Positions 1-10,820 of a stretch of 64,000 bases of DNA are shown piece after piece (positions within the stretch are counted from its first letter, which is position 1; each line of letters opens with the position of its first letter). The notes under the pieces were generated by a model that saw nothing but the letters and a program-made list of their open reading frames with translations, made no database searches and had not been told where the DNA came from. The position numbers and the translations under genes are program-made. Origin of the DNA: Strongyloides papillosus (lineage: Eukaryota; Nematoda; Chromadorea; Rhabditida; Strongyloididae); assembly GCA_005656395.1 (NCBI GenBank), contig SRSI01000050.1, positions 1,984,001 to 2,048,000 on the forward strand, written 5' to 3'.

Positions 1-3000
1 GCTATAGAAAATTTAACAATACATAATCTGTATTTTAGGCTTCTATATTTTTTAATAGCTTAACTCTGTATCTTACTATTAATTAGAAGTTTTACGTAAT
101 TATTCGTTTTATTTCATTTTTAAAAATTTCCAAAATCTTTTTAAAAATTAAAATATCAAGAGAGATAAGAATCATAAAAATAGAACAATCTGAAAAATAC
201 GTTTCAAAAATATTATAAAATATGGTAAATAGTAAAAATTTTATTCGGAATTTTACATTTGTTTTATTACAAAGCAAAAGATTTCCAATTTTTTATAAAA
301 TTTTCTATTTTAAAACAAAAGTTAATTCCTGTGGGTATGTTGTGATAAGCATAGCGAGTTGCTTTTTGTAAATAAAATAAAGTATTAAAAATTTTAATAA
401 AAAATAATTTTTTGTCATCATAACTTATGCAACATCACGGTATCGTATTTTTATTCCACTGTATGGAGTTACTCCTACATATTTCATAACAACAACATTA
501 TTTTGGGATGTCAAAATCTTTCCAATGTTTCTTCCACAAAACATAGCACCAGAAACAGCTTTATCGGCAAGAAATTTAACTTCTAATCCTTTATTTGGTT
601 GACAAACAAAGCTGTCAATTAAATTTGTTATTTCAATATTCAATCGTACTTTACGTCCTATTGGTGCTGTTATTTGAAAGTAACAAGTTTTGATTCCATT
701 GACAGTTAATTGTTTGTCTACACTTTTAGTTTTTAATTTTGTTGTACCACATTGTTTATGTGAAGGTAATAGTTTAGTACACAACGTTCCTGTAAAAAAT
801 TCTGGGCACTTACAAAATTTACAATTGTTTGGATTAGTGTATCCTCCCCTTTGGCAGTTCAACTTCTTTTTACATTTATTATTACAGTAATGAATATTAA
901 GTTGTTTTACATCATTAAACCCAAATCGTGTGGACTGTCCTATAGTTTTTAAATAACTCTCATATTTCGGTTGCATTGCCAAAAGTCCATTAGCTGAACC
1001 TGCTAATCTATCGTAATGCATCACGGAACCAAAATCATATCTTAAGCCATATGATGATGCTTTTGTTAAGTCGAAAGGTTGAAAATTATATGCAACACGA
1101 GGGTCTATATTCGCGTATTTTATATCAATATAAGAATCTCTGTCATGTCTAGTCATTTCATGAATTAGACCAAGAGCATGACATGTTTCATGGATAGCAG
1201 TTGTAACTTTATCGCAAGTGCTTCCTAAAATTATATCTTGTGGCTTACCATTTGAAACTTTTCCCACATAAGAAATACAACCAGAACTTCCATTAACATA
1301 ATTTAAGCCTCCATTTTTAAAATTAACTGTTTCTCTAAATCTTATACATGTTTCTCTTTGGATAATTGCCAATGCTGTCTTGACTGTGTTTTTATTTACG
1401 TCATCACGAATATGATAATCAATTGGAAAAGTCCATCTTAATGGCATATTTTTGAGAATTGACTTTTTAACTCTAGTTTCATAAGATTCTGAATTACTAT
1501 CAGCTTTTAAAGTACCCTCAGTCTTAAAGATTTTGTTAATAAATAAAAATGATTGTTTTTAATACCTACATTAGCAATTACTTTCAGTATGAATAGAGAA
1601 AATAAAAATAACTTTATAAAGGAATTCATCCCATTACATGATGTTAATAAATTCACTTACCTATATATATGATGAGGAATTTATGTTATTCACCTGAGAT
1701 AATATATCTAATAGTTCCCCAAATAAACTGAATCAAAATATTTTTCACATTTTTACAAAGATTTTGGATACTGTTTAACATAAACTTAAATCAAAAACAT
1801 TTTTTTGATATTGAATCAAATAATAAAAAGAAAAAACAACAGTAATATTAATTTACATGTGTATAACATTTTAAATAAAGTTTTTTCATTTATTTATAAC
1901 ATATTTATTGTTTCTTTATGAAAAATAATATCATATTTTTTGTGAATTCAGGTGACTTTAGATCTGTTATATACCATTGATCGTTGTCAATTTATGTGTT
2001 CTTAAATAAGTATTTGTTTTTTCTATGAAAAAAACTAAACATCCTATTTTACATTTCTATATAAACACAGAAAAATTTCTCCCGTTACCTCGACGGAGGA
2101 TCTGAAGCATAAACTATGCTATCATTTTTTCCAAATAAACGATAAAAAATTAATTAAAGAACAAACACTTAAATAATTATTGTGGCAAATTTAAAATGAA
2201 TTAATGTATAAAAAACATATGTATCAGGTAAAATTTTTAATGTAAAGTAATTCGAAAAAATTATTTAAATGCCACTTGTAAATAGTCATTTTTTGTTATC
2301 CTTAAATTTTTCTAAGCTAAATTGTTTTAAAAATGATTATGCTTTTAATATTAAATGTTCTTGGTACTTTTACTGACAACGTCTCTTGGAAGAATATTAT
2401 AAAAAGACATTTAACATTTTTACTTAATATCATTGTCTTTTTCGTAATTTTATTTAATAAATTTTATATGTTCCTCTTTTTATTGTTCACATACTCAATT
2501 GTAGTGCCTTTTTTAAAAAAGACATATCATTTTTTACTTAACTGTAGTGATTTATTTATAAAATTAAGGCAATTTATCTTATAGACAGCTTTAAAAAAAC
2601 TTGTGTTTAAATATCTTTTCGCCGAAGCCTAAATGTTTTTTTCCCTGCGTAACACTATTAATTTTAACGTATTAAAATAATTATCAAATTATTTAGATAA
2701 TTGGCAATAATGATAAAGTGGTCAAAAAAAATTTTTATATCCATAAATCGTCTGAATTTAACATTCTTTATCAATAAATCTTCTTTAAGTCCAAAAGATT
2801 AACACTTTTACCTATAAATCCTTATGAGAACTCATGAATCCAGAATCTTTTATCCTTGAATTTGTGCTACCAATATTTTTACCCGTGAATCCACTATGAA
2901 ACACCTGAATACAATATCTTTACTTAAAAATTTCAGAATCTTATGTTCTCATTCATGAATCCTCTAAATCCAAAACTTTTTATCTATGAAATACATATGA

Positions 3001-3239
3001 AAACCCCGAATCCGTCTAAAAGATTGTTGAAGATTCTTAATCCTGTATTCATTTATGAATCCCATATGTAACTGCAGAATCCACTAATATTAATCAAGAA
3101 GCCCTTAATTATCGTATCACTGAAAAATAAATTTAATTCATCATTTATAAACTTATTAAATATCAAGTTAAGATTTTACACATTCTTGAGTAAAGTTTTA
3201 AATGTAGCAAATAATTGGTGCATACTTGAGGAAAATTCT
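1..3239. repeat. Astacin segmental duplication, unit A (left part outside window)
   Basis: This segment holds astacin copy 1, its 3' flank and its long upstream region. The flanks and spacer match, with substitutions and indels, the flanks of astacin copy 2 (9480-12470) and partly those of copy 3 (14100-15850). Shared landmarks include the 3' flank around 330-400 (matching 9500-9590 and 14130-14212), the block at 1955-2125 (matching 11180-11350) and the degenerate gaatcc-rich stretch at 2790-3100 (matching 11990-12300). Outside the astacin gene the stretch 1641-3239 has no intact gene. A hydrophobic 83-codon frame at 2333-2584 is broken in the sister copy, so I do not call it. Confidence 0.75.
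425..1629 (-). CDS. Astacin-family zinc metalloprotease, copy 1, with 5' frameshift
   Basis: Predicted secreted zinc endopeptidase (nematode NAS/astacin type). The uninterrupted frame 425-1447 contains the astacin zinc site HETCHALGLIHEMTRHDRD and the Met-turn SVMHY, then a Cys-rich EGF-like module (about residues 190-230 of that frame) and a CUB-like C-terminus. Catalytic Glu and all three zinc His residues are present. In the sister genes the protein starts with a signal peptide. Here the matching ATG is at 1627-1629 and encodes a similar signal peptide, but the T-run at 1556-1560 is one base shorter than in copy 3, which throws the frame into an early stop. The prodomain frame with ETR-KKSI resumes downstream without further damage. 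It could be a young pseudogene, a gene starting internally without secretion signal, or a base-calling error in a homopolymer. Confidence 0.85.
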
Positions 3240-4253
3240 AAATTCAACAAAAAGCTACCAAAAAGAATTTACATTATAACTTGAGCAATATTTTAAAAAT
3301 AAGCTAAAGATGATCAAAAACACTCGCGCATTAAGGTGATCAAACCTGTCACGACTTATTCATACTTTTGCAAAAATCAAATCTTACCCCAGTAGCAATC
3401 CATATAAACCTAAAATTATTCATGTCTAAAGTCTATTTTTTTAAATTATGAATTCTTCGTAATTATTATCTTGATAAGCTGATAAAGTTATTTTTACAGT
3501 TATCAAGGTGTCTCAACCTTCTTAAAATAAGCTCTAATCAATTTACTCTTTAATTTTTCTACCAATTTCTCTTCTTTCCCCCGTATAATTAACTGTTAAT
3601 TCTTAAGATGCGATTTGAATATTATGGAAATATTTCTATGTTTTTAATTTATAGAGTGGATCCTGTATTTTATAATCTAATGTGAAGAAAGATACTATAA
3701 GAGGACGGATTGAAAGAATTTTTCAGACTTATAAATTTATAAATAATAGGTACCCCAATTTTTTGTAGTGAATTCTATCTATTTCTTTATTACTATGTTA
3801 TTAATGATCTTATTTATATTTTTAGTATTAGTATGGTGTTTATGTTAAAATTTCCTATATGGGGATTCTTTTTAGATAGATTTCTGGAAAACATCTTCCT
3901 AGCACAGATTGCATTCTTAATTGTTACATCAACATGTTCATTATCATTTATTTATAGACTAATTTTAAATTTCATAAGTTCTGTGGTCACATACTATCCA
4001 ATAGAGTTAAGAGTATTTTTACGACAAGAAGAATCCAACCAATGTGTATTGAAATGTTTCTTTATAGTTTTTGGATTGAAATTCCAACAATATTCTTAGA
4101 AATCATGTTATTTACCACAAAATTGATACGTTTTAAACCAACGTCATCATTTGTCATATCATCAATTATCATCTACCAAATGTCTTATGGTATCTTTTTA
4201 TATGGTTCTGCTATTGTATTATCATTTTTACTGAATGTCTTGGATATAGATAG
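3240..4253. repeat. Astacin segmental duplication, unit B, truncated
   Basis: The unit starts with a short highly conserved block (about 3320-3378) that recurs at 7830-7875 and 12508-12560. It continues through the serpentine-receptor relic and stops at about 4253, where the TIR-bearing element begins. Units C and D continue past this point into an astacin gene. Unit B has therefore lost or been separated from its astacin. Confidence 0.7.
3640..4253 (+). pseudogene. Serpentine (7TM) chemoreceptor-like relic 1
   Basis: Decayed copy of a multi-pass membrane protein present three times in this window. Frame 3833-4099 encodes a hydrophobic segment with LENIFLAQIAFLIVTSTC. A +1 shift then leads into frame 4042-4266 with two more hydrophobic spans. 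Across the three copies the consensus after the second span is RF-AIYYPI, which resembles the end of TM3 in nematode serpentine receptors. The later span reads LSF-LNVL followed in copy 2 by a basic loop. Combining copies gives the layout of TM1 to TM5 of a nematode chemoreceptor of the Srg/Srv/Srx type. The exact subfamily is not resolved. The gene is broken by the frameshift and cut off by the mobile element at 4254. Confidence 0.5.
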
Positions 4254-5233
4254 TAAGGTGCAATAAAAATTGACAAAAATATTAAAGTGCCCCTACCGTC
4301 CTAAAAATTTGTATATGTATAGAATCAAACATGCTGATCCTATTTTTGAAATAATAACTTTAACATGTTAAGTGCAAGTACTCCTAAAAGGGAGTAAACA
4401 AAGTTTTGTTTTAGAACCAAAAGTTAATTTTGTTTACCCTTAGAGTATCTTAATAAATAAGGATCTGCACGAATGTAAAAGCATCAATTACAAATTTTTA
4501 ATTGATAATAGACTTATTAATTGCTTATTTCAAAAAGAATTTTTAAAAAAAAGTTTTTAAATAATTTTTTGTAACAATAGTACAAATATTTAATTAATAA
4601 TAGACTTATTAATTGCATATTTTAATAAAAAATTCTCAAATAATGCTTTAAAACAAAATGTTAGCAAAAATAGTACAATTTTTTAAAAAAGAATGCCAAA
4701 TTTGACCCACGACAGAAAATAATATTTATTGAAGCCCCTAGAAAACCTACGAAGATGCTTTATGACTCATTTTGTAGCCAAGACTTGGTTCTTTAATCTA
4801 ACCAAGCCAATTTATGATATTTCACTTTAAAATTGAGATATTAATTATCAAATAGTTTTTTGGAATTTTGGTATGTTAATTGTCGACACAAAATAATATT
4901 TATTAAAACCCCAAGAATACCTGTGAATATAATAACGGCTTATTCTGTAGCCAAGGGTTGAATCTTAAATCTGACCTACCGGATTTTTGATATATGTTTT
5001 TTTATAAAAAATATTAATTAATTATGTGCCAAAAAAGTTTTTTAACATTTTTAAAATATTTTTATATCATTAAATTGCAATTTTTATGCTGATTATGAAT
5101 ATGATATCTGTTTACTATTTTATTTGTTAATAAAAAGTTATGAACATATATAGTAGGGGTACATTTTTTAACAACATTTTTTTGGTAAAATAATTTTTTT
5201 TAAAAAACGTCCTTATTGCACCTTGCTACTTAT
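4254..5233. mobile_element. Non-autonomous DNA transposon-like element with imperfect TIRs
   Basis: The left end reads AAGGTGCAATAA (4255-4266) and the right end is its reverse complement TTATTGCACCTT (5213-5224). Inside each end a second matching block occurs (left GTGCCCCTAC near 4288, right GTAGGGGTAC near 5153). The interior has direct repeats: a 30-base stretch around 4499 recurs near 4590, and a stretch of about 170 bases at 4707-4870 recurs at 4880-5030. No coding frame of useful length exists, so it would need a transposase in trans. A clear target duplication was not found. The left end coincides with the point where astacin unit B stops. Confidence 0.65.
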
Positions 5234-5439
5234 AACATTAAAATTTACCAAATATTGTAGTTTAATCTATAAATAATGTTCGACTTTCATAGTAAAAAAC
5301 ATTTTCCTGTTAACGAATGCAATAGATTAATTTTAAAACACATTTTAATTTTTTTATTATTTAGTTTAATAATTAATTAAACAATTTTAACTTTTGGCAA
5401 GTAGAATAATTTTACTTCTTATAAGGCCATTTAAATATT

Positions 5440-6711
5440 CTAAAAACATTTTAAATTGCCACTGACAAATTCTTGAATTAATCTAATTTCGCCACTAGAA
5501 TAATCCCAATTTATAAGGTTTGAAAATTGTAATGGTGCTAATGCAGTATTTTGAATATTACTACCCATTGTTATTATATTAAGTTTTCCAAAATATGCCA
5601 AATTATTTGCATCTTGAGCTGCTTGCGCAATTTCAAATTCACTTACACTTGCTAAAAACACAAATGTTGACATTTGAGTCTTATGTTGAAGATAGGACTG
5701 ATTTTCATCTAGAATATACATTGCTCCGTGTAAAAATGTTGTATTTGACTTTGATTGTCCACTATTATTAATAAAACTTCTGATGTAATCAAGTGTTTCA
5801 TAATTATTGTATTCTCTAAATAAAATTTCAGTTTCATTATACATGATCAATGTTGAAATTTTTGAAAAATTGCTCCACATTGGAAGAATATAATTTTCAA
5901 TTAAGTCTATTTGTAAATTATACTGTTGTGGTGTCAATCCATCTGATGAAGCATCTATAACAATATTAACATAGCTATCACATGGTGGTTTAACTGTGGT
6001 AGTTGTTGTTGGCGTTAATGAAGAAGAACAACCTTGTTGTAAAATCCAATTGTTTATATTATTATAATTGTTCTGGTCAGATGAATTAAACGCGTACGCA
6101 TTAGTCGTTCCACCAACTAATTTCCCAGCCTCTTCTAAATATTGTGGATCCATAGCAATTGCAAGGAATTTAACCTTGTTGTTATTTTTAATATTCAAAT
6201 TTTCGAGGATTTGTGTTGTACTATTCAAATCTACAATTGGTGAATCAACAAAAAAAATAAGAAGAGGATTATAAGTATATACGGAGGGATCAACCAAATT
6301 CAATTGCAAAGCTTGAACAATAAGATTAAAGTATGAAATGTTACTTCCACCAGCAATTTGTTGTATAACTTGATTAAATTGTTTATTTAATGAAGCATAA
6401 TCATTTGGAGAAACTACATTAAAATTATTTGTTACACTTGTTGTTGATTGTGAGGTTACTGTAGCTGATGCAGAATAATTAGAAGAACTTGCAAAATCAA
6501 AAAAGTAGTCAACAATTGTTAATTGCATTGACAACATTTTGTTTCCTGAATTAGTATTATCAATTATAAACAATCCATAGTAATTACTACATGGTGTATT
6601 AAATTGAATCTTGCCACTATTAATTTTTTCATTGAACGGGAGATTTTTTCCATTTACTGTTAAAATAATTTGTAGGAAAAATAGAAAAATTGAAGTATTT
6701 TTAGAAATCAT
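5440..6711 (-). CDS. Secreted protein with two VWA-like domains
   Basis: A 423-residue intronless frame starts with a hydrophobic signal peptide (about residues 1-21, ending near VNG). Two domains of similar layout follow. The first starts with YGLFIIDNTNSG (about 45-56) and the second with VNIVIDASSDG (about 247-257). Each is a hydrophobic strand ending in a DxSxS/DxTxS-like MIDAS motif, as in von Willebrand factor A domains. A Thr-rich linker (TPTTTTTVKPP) separates them. Many N-glycosylation sequons are present. Nematodes have many secreted VWA proteins, often with C-type lectin or CUB domains, which are absent here. The role is unknown. The gene lies between two astacin units, to the right of the TIR element, and has no sister copy in the window. 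Confidence 0.75.
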   Translation of the reverse strand: MISKNTSIFLFFLQIILTVNGKNLPFNEKINSGKIQFNTPCSNYYGLFIIDNTNSGNKMLSMQLTIVDYFFDFASSSNYSASATVTSQSTTSVTNNFNVVSPNDYASLNKQFNQVIQQIAGGSNISYFNLIVQALQLNLVDPSVYTYNPLLIFFVDSPIVDLNSTTQILENLNIKNNNKVKFLAIAMDPQYLEEAGKLVGGTTNAYAFNSSDQNNYNNINNWILQQGCSSSLTPTTTTTVKPPCDSYVNIVIDASSDGLTPQQYNLQIDLIENYILPMWSNFSKISTLIMYNETEILFREYNNYETLDYIRSFINNSGQSKSNTTFLHGAMYILDENQSYLQHKTQMSTFVFLASVSEFEIAQAAQDANNLAYFGKLNIITMGSNIQNTALAPLQFSNLINWDYSSGEIRLIQEFVSGNLKCF

Positions 6712-7779
6712 TGGTAATTAGTATTTTTGAAATAAAAAGTCTGCATAACAAACGGTTTTTATACTGTATTTTATCATTTTTATTATACTTTTATCAAAAT
6801 GATTAAATATTCCTTAATTACACATCTTAAAGATTATTTTTGAAAAAGTTGAAATTTAAAACTTTAAAATATGAACTAATTTTAAAAGGTTTAAAGTTTT
6901 TAAAAATAATAACTAAATACTTTTTACAAATTTTGTGCACAAAAAAGATAGAATTTTTTCAATAACATAAAATTTTGAATTAACTTTTAATGAAAATATA
7001 AAGTGAAATTTATTTATTCTGAGTATCATTTTATGCATGTTGATGATTTAAAAAAGATTAGTATTCAATTTCCATTCCTTGATATTAATAGTATTACATA
7101 AATTAAATTAAATTTTTGTATAATTTTTTTTTACTTTCTACCAACTTTTTTTAACTGATAACTCTATCTTACTTTCTAAAATGATGTCATTTAATATAAT
7201 AAGATAACACTTTCAATATATTCTTTGTAACATGTTAAAATTATATCAAAATATGGTATTTTTAACGTTATTATTTATTTCTAAAAGAGAATTGATAAGA
7301 TATAATAATAATCATGAATATGACTACAATAATTTCATTAATTATATAAAACTTAACTATTTTATATGTCAAAGATAGGTTAGTAAGGTTTTTATACTTT
7401 GAGTTTAAATATTAGGATGCTAAATTCGAGACAAAAATATAAATATCTTAACCAGTTTATTTTAAAGAAATTAAAATAATTTTTATATTTATTAATTAAA
7501 ATAAAAAGTCATAAAGTGAGAAAAACCATTATTTAATATAGATGTGAAAATTCGTTGATTGTTAAATGAAAATTAGTGTGGTTTCCTTAATATTTTCTAA
7601 TTCTTGAATATGAAATTTTTTCCTAAAAATCTATAATCAGAATAGACTTTTAAAAATCACTTTATCTTTATATATTCTATTTATTTTACCTCTATTTTGT
7701 AAAGCTTTACGATCTGAGCAAGTAATTAAGTACAATTTTGGAGGAAAAGTTGCTTTAGTTGTTCTAAGATTTGTAATAG
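6712..7779. other. Intergenic, no gene seen
   Basis: AT-rich sequence upstream of the VWA-like gene. I see no coding frame with family resemblance and no repeat shared with the astacin units until about 7780. Confidence 0.6.
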
Positions 7780-8169
7780 TTATAATTTTTAACTTGAGAA
7801 TATTTTTAAAATAAGCAAAAAATGACCAAAAACATTCGCGCATAAGGGTGGCCAAACCTGTCATGATATATTCATACTTTTCCAAAAAGGGATGATCCAA
7901 GCGACTCGTTCTATTACAGAACTAAAATAGTCCATCTCTGAAACCCATTTTTTTAAATTATGAATACTAGATAATTACTGTCTTGATAAGCTGATAAAGT
8001 TATTTCTACAGTTATTAAGGTGTTTCAGCCTTCTTAAAATAAGCTTTGATCTATTTATTCTTAAATTTTTCTACCAGTTTTTTCTCTTTTCTTGCATAAT
8101 TAACTGTTAATTTTTAAGATACGTTTTAAAAAATACGAAAGTACCTTTAAAGTTTGTATCCTTTAGAGT

Positions 8170-8905
8170 GGGATCCTGTACTTTGAAGATTAACATAGTG
8201 AAAAATATCGTAAGAGGGTGGATTTTAAGAGCTTTTTAAAATTATAAATCCAAAAATAATGGATACCTCAACCTTTTGCAGATGAATTCTATCCAATCTT
8301 TATTACCGTACGAATAATAACCTTTTTTTATCACATTAGAACGGTGTTTATGTTAAAATTCCCTCTATATAGAACTTCTTTTTGATACAATCCAGGAGAA
8401 TACCTTCCTAGTACAAATTGCATTCTTAATTGGTAAATCAACATGTTTAGTACCATTTATTTATGGATTAACTATTAGTTTCATACGTTTTGTAGCCATA
8501 TACTATCCAATATAGTATAAGAGTATTTTTGCAGCAAGCAGAATCCAATAAATGTGTAATGGAATAATTTTTTGTTGTTTTGGGATTAAACTTCAAACAA
8601 TATTCTTTGAATTAAGTTATTTGTTAAAAATTTACACATTTAAATATACACCACCATACGTCACATCATCATTATCATCTAACAAATGACTCATGATATC
8701 TTTTTATATGTTTATGCTATTGTATTATCATTTTCACTGAATGTCTTGAATATAATTGGATTAAGTATAAAGAAATACAATAGAAATAAAAGGTATTCTG
8801 ATAAGTATTATGTAATATAATCATTTTTTTTATACTTTTTGCGTCAATCCTAATGGAGATATACATTACCATTAGAATTGGTCCAGCAAACCTAAAGAAC
8901 ATTAA
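8170..8905 (+). pseudogene. Serpentine (7TM) chemoreceptor-like relic 2
   Basis: Homologous to relics 1 and 3 but with several stops and frame changes. Recognisable pieces are VQIAFLIGKSTCLVPFIYG followed by RFVAIYYPI (about 8410-8515), and a late hydrophobic span with LSFSLNVLN followed by a basic segment (about 8720-8800). The RF-AIYYP segment resembles the TM3/loop 2 junction of nematode chemoreceptors. It extends further 3' than relic 1, which shows what that copy lost. Confidence 0.45.
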
Positions 8906-9593
8906 AGCAAATCAAATTGCTAATACGTCTTTCTATGTTCTATTGATAAATTAGTATTGAGAAATTTTTATTTGATCATCAATATATCAAAAGTTATCAG
9001 GAAATTGGTAATAGAATTACTCAAAACGATATTAAGTATAGATAATTATTATTTTTCAAGTTAATAATATGTACAAACTAGAATAATGATACAACTATTT
9101 AATATAAGTTGTGATATATTTTTTTTTATTTCTTGAAAGTTTAATTAATAAAGATATTTAATTAGTCATTGTAAAAATAGTTGAAGTTTAATATATTGTA
9201 TACATATGCTTTAAGTATGTTATTCTGTCATTAACCTTTACTTTCAGAAAACATGTAATCAAATAATAATGTTCGATCATTAAAGTAAAATATAAATATT
9301 ATATTGTAAACTTTCAATGTAATTTTAATATTTATATATATTAGATTATGTGAGTAACACCACCTCGTATAACTTTATTATTAATACTATAAAATATGAT
9401 AAATAGGAAATATTATTTGGAAAATCACAATTGATTTATTAAAAAAACATAAGATTTCCAATATTTTCCTAGAATCTTATATAGTTAAAAAAATAAACAA
9501 TTCTTGCGGATAACTAGCGACAAGCGCAACGGATTGCTTCCTGTAAATTAAATACTAGCGATAATGAACGAAATAAAGAATAATTAGTTATCG
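8906..9593. other. 3' flank of astacin copy 2, no gene
   Basis: AT-rich spacer that aligns with 13580-14212 before astacin copy 3 and, near its right end, with 200-424 beside copy 1. No coding sequence seen. Confidence 0.6.
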
Positions 9594-10820
9594 TCAATCC
9601 TTAACATCACGGTATTTTATTTTTATTGTGCTGTTCGAGGTTAGTCCTTCATATTTTACATATACAACACTACTTTCGGATGTTATAGTTTCTCCGCTGA
9701 TTTTTCCACAAAGCACAGCACCAGAAACAGATTTATCAGCAAGAAATTTAATTTCTAAACCTTGATTTGGATGGCAAACTTTGCTGTCAGGTAAATCTGT
9801 TGAAACAATCAATCGTACTTTACGTCCATTTGATGCTGTTATTTTATAGTAACATTTATTAGTTCCACTGACTTTTAAATATTTGTCTTTTTTTTTATCA
9901 GCTTTTAAAAATCTTGTTTTACCACAATACCCATTTGAAGGTAATAAATCAGTACACTCTTTTCCTGTAAAAAATGCCGGACACTTACAAACTTTACATT
10001 TATGTTTACTTGGGTTTGGGTATCCGCCCATTTTACATTTTAATTTCGAATCACGACATCTATCACTACAATAATAAATATTAAGTTGCTTTGCATCATT
10101 AAAGCCAAGTCGCGTTCTTTGTCCCATAGTTCTTAAATAACTCCAATATTTAGCTTTTGGTACCATTGTTTCTTGGTTATTTTTTGTACCTAGATATCTA
10201 TTGTAATGCATCACAGAACCGAAATCATATTTCAAGTTATATGGTAATGTTTCTGTTAATTCGTAACGATTAAAATTAAATTTATGCCTAGAATTAATGT
10301 TTTCATATTTTACATCAATATAAGAATCTCTGTCATGTCTACTCATTTCATGAATCACACCAAGGGCATGAAGCGTTTCATGGAGAACACCTATAACATC
10401 ACTACAATCTCTTCCTACAACTACACTATGTACATCATTATTTGAAAGTTTCCCAAGACTAGAGGAGCAGCCATTCGTTCCATTAAAATATCTTAGGACT
10501 CCATTTGTGAAATCAAGTGTTTCATTAAACCTTAAACATGTTTCTTTCTCAAGAATTGCCAATGCTTCCTGAACTAATTTTTTATTAACGTTAAAACGAC
10601 AGAAATAAGGAATTGGAGAAGTCCATTTAAATTTCATATTATTGATAATTGACTTTTTAATTCTAGTTTCATAAGATTCTGAATTACTGTCAGTTTTTAT
10701 AGTACCTTCATTCTGAAATATATTGTTAATAAAAAAAATGACTGCTTTTATAGGACTTACATTAGAAATCACCTCATAAATGAATAGAGAAAATAAAAAT
10801 AATTTAATAAACGAAATCAT
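9594..10820 (-). CDS. Astacin-family zinc metalloprotease, copy 2
   Basis: Intact intronless gene of 408 codons encoding a secreted zinc endopeptidase. Signal peptide about residues 1-20. A short prodomain contains ETRIKKSI (about 51-58), a likely basic processing site. The catalytic domain has zinc ligands H147, H151 and H157 with general base E148 in HETLHALGVIHEMSRHDRD, and a Met-turn SVMHY (202-206). A Cys-rich EGF-like module (about 250-290) and a CUB-like domain (about 297-400) follow. I could not find the FxGD aspartate-switch motif that blocks the active site in many astacin proforms. Nematode astacins are used in moulting, cuticle work and, in parasites, in skin or tissue penetration; which applies here is not visible. 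Sister of copies 1 and 3. Confidence 0.95.
   Translation of the reverse strand: MISFIKLFLFSLFIYEVISNVSPIKAVIFFINNIFQNEGTIKTDSNSESYETRIKKSIINNMKFKWTSPIPYFCRFNVNKKLVQEALAILEKETCLRFNETLDFTNGVLRYFNGTNGCSSSLGKLSNNDVHSVVVGRDCSDVIGVLHETLHALGVIHEMSRHDRDSYIDVKYENINSRHKFNFNRYELTETLPYNLKYDFGSVMHYNRYLGTKNNQETMVPKAKYWSYLRTMGQRTRLGFNDAKQLNIYYCSDRCRDSKLKCKMGGYPNPSKHKCKVCKCPAFFTGKECTDLLPSNGYCGKTRFLKADKKKDKYLKVSGTNKCYYKITASNGRKVRLIVSTDLPDSKVCHPNQGLEIKFLADKSVSGAVLCGKISGETITSESSVVYVKYEGLTSNSTIKIKYRDVKD

Noticed and set aside
2333..2584. 83-codon hydrophobic plus-strand frame in unit A
   Set aside because: The homologous stretch in unit C (about 11575-11820) is interrupted by stops and indels, and no family resemblance is seen; more likely spacer composition.
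3320..3378. Short block conserved at 3320, 7830 and 12508 as a possible RNA gene
   Set aside because: It is explained by the segmental duplication, and in one copy it is an open minus-strand frame (7637-7900); I see no conserved hairpin or promoter to call it an RNA gene.
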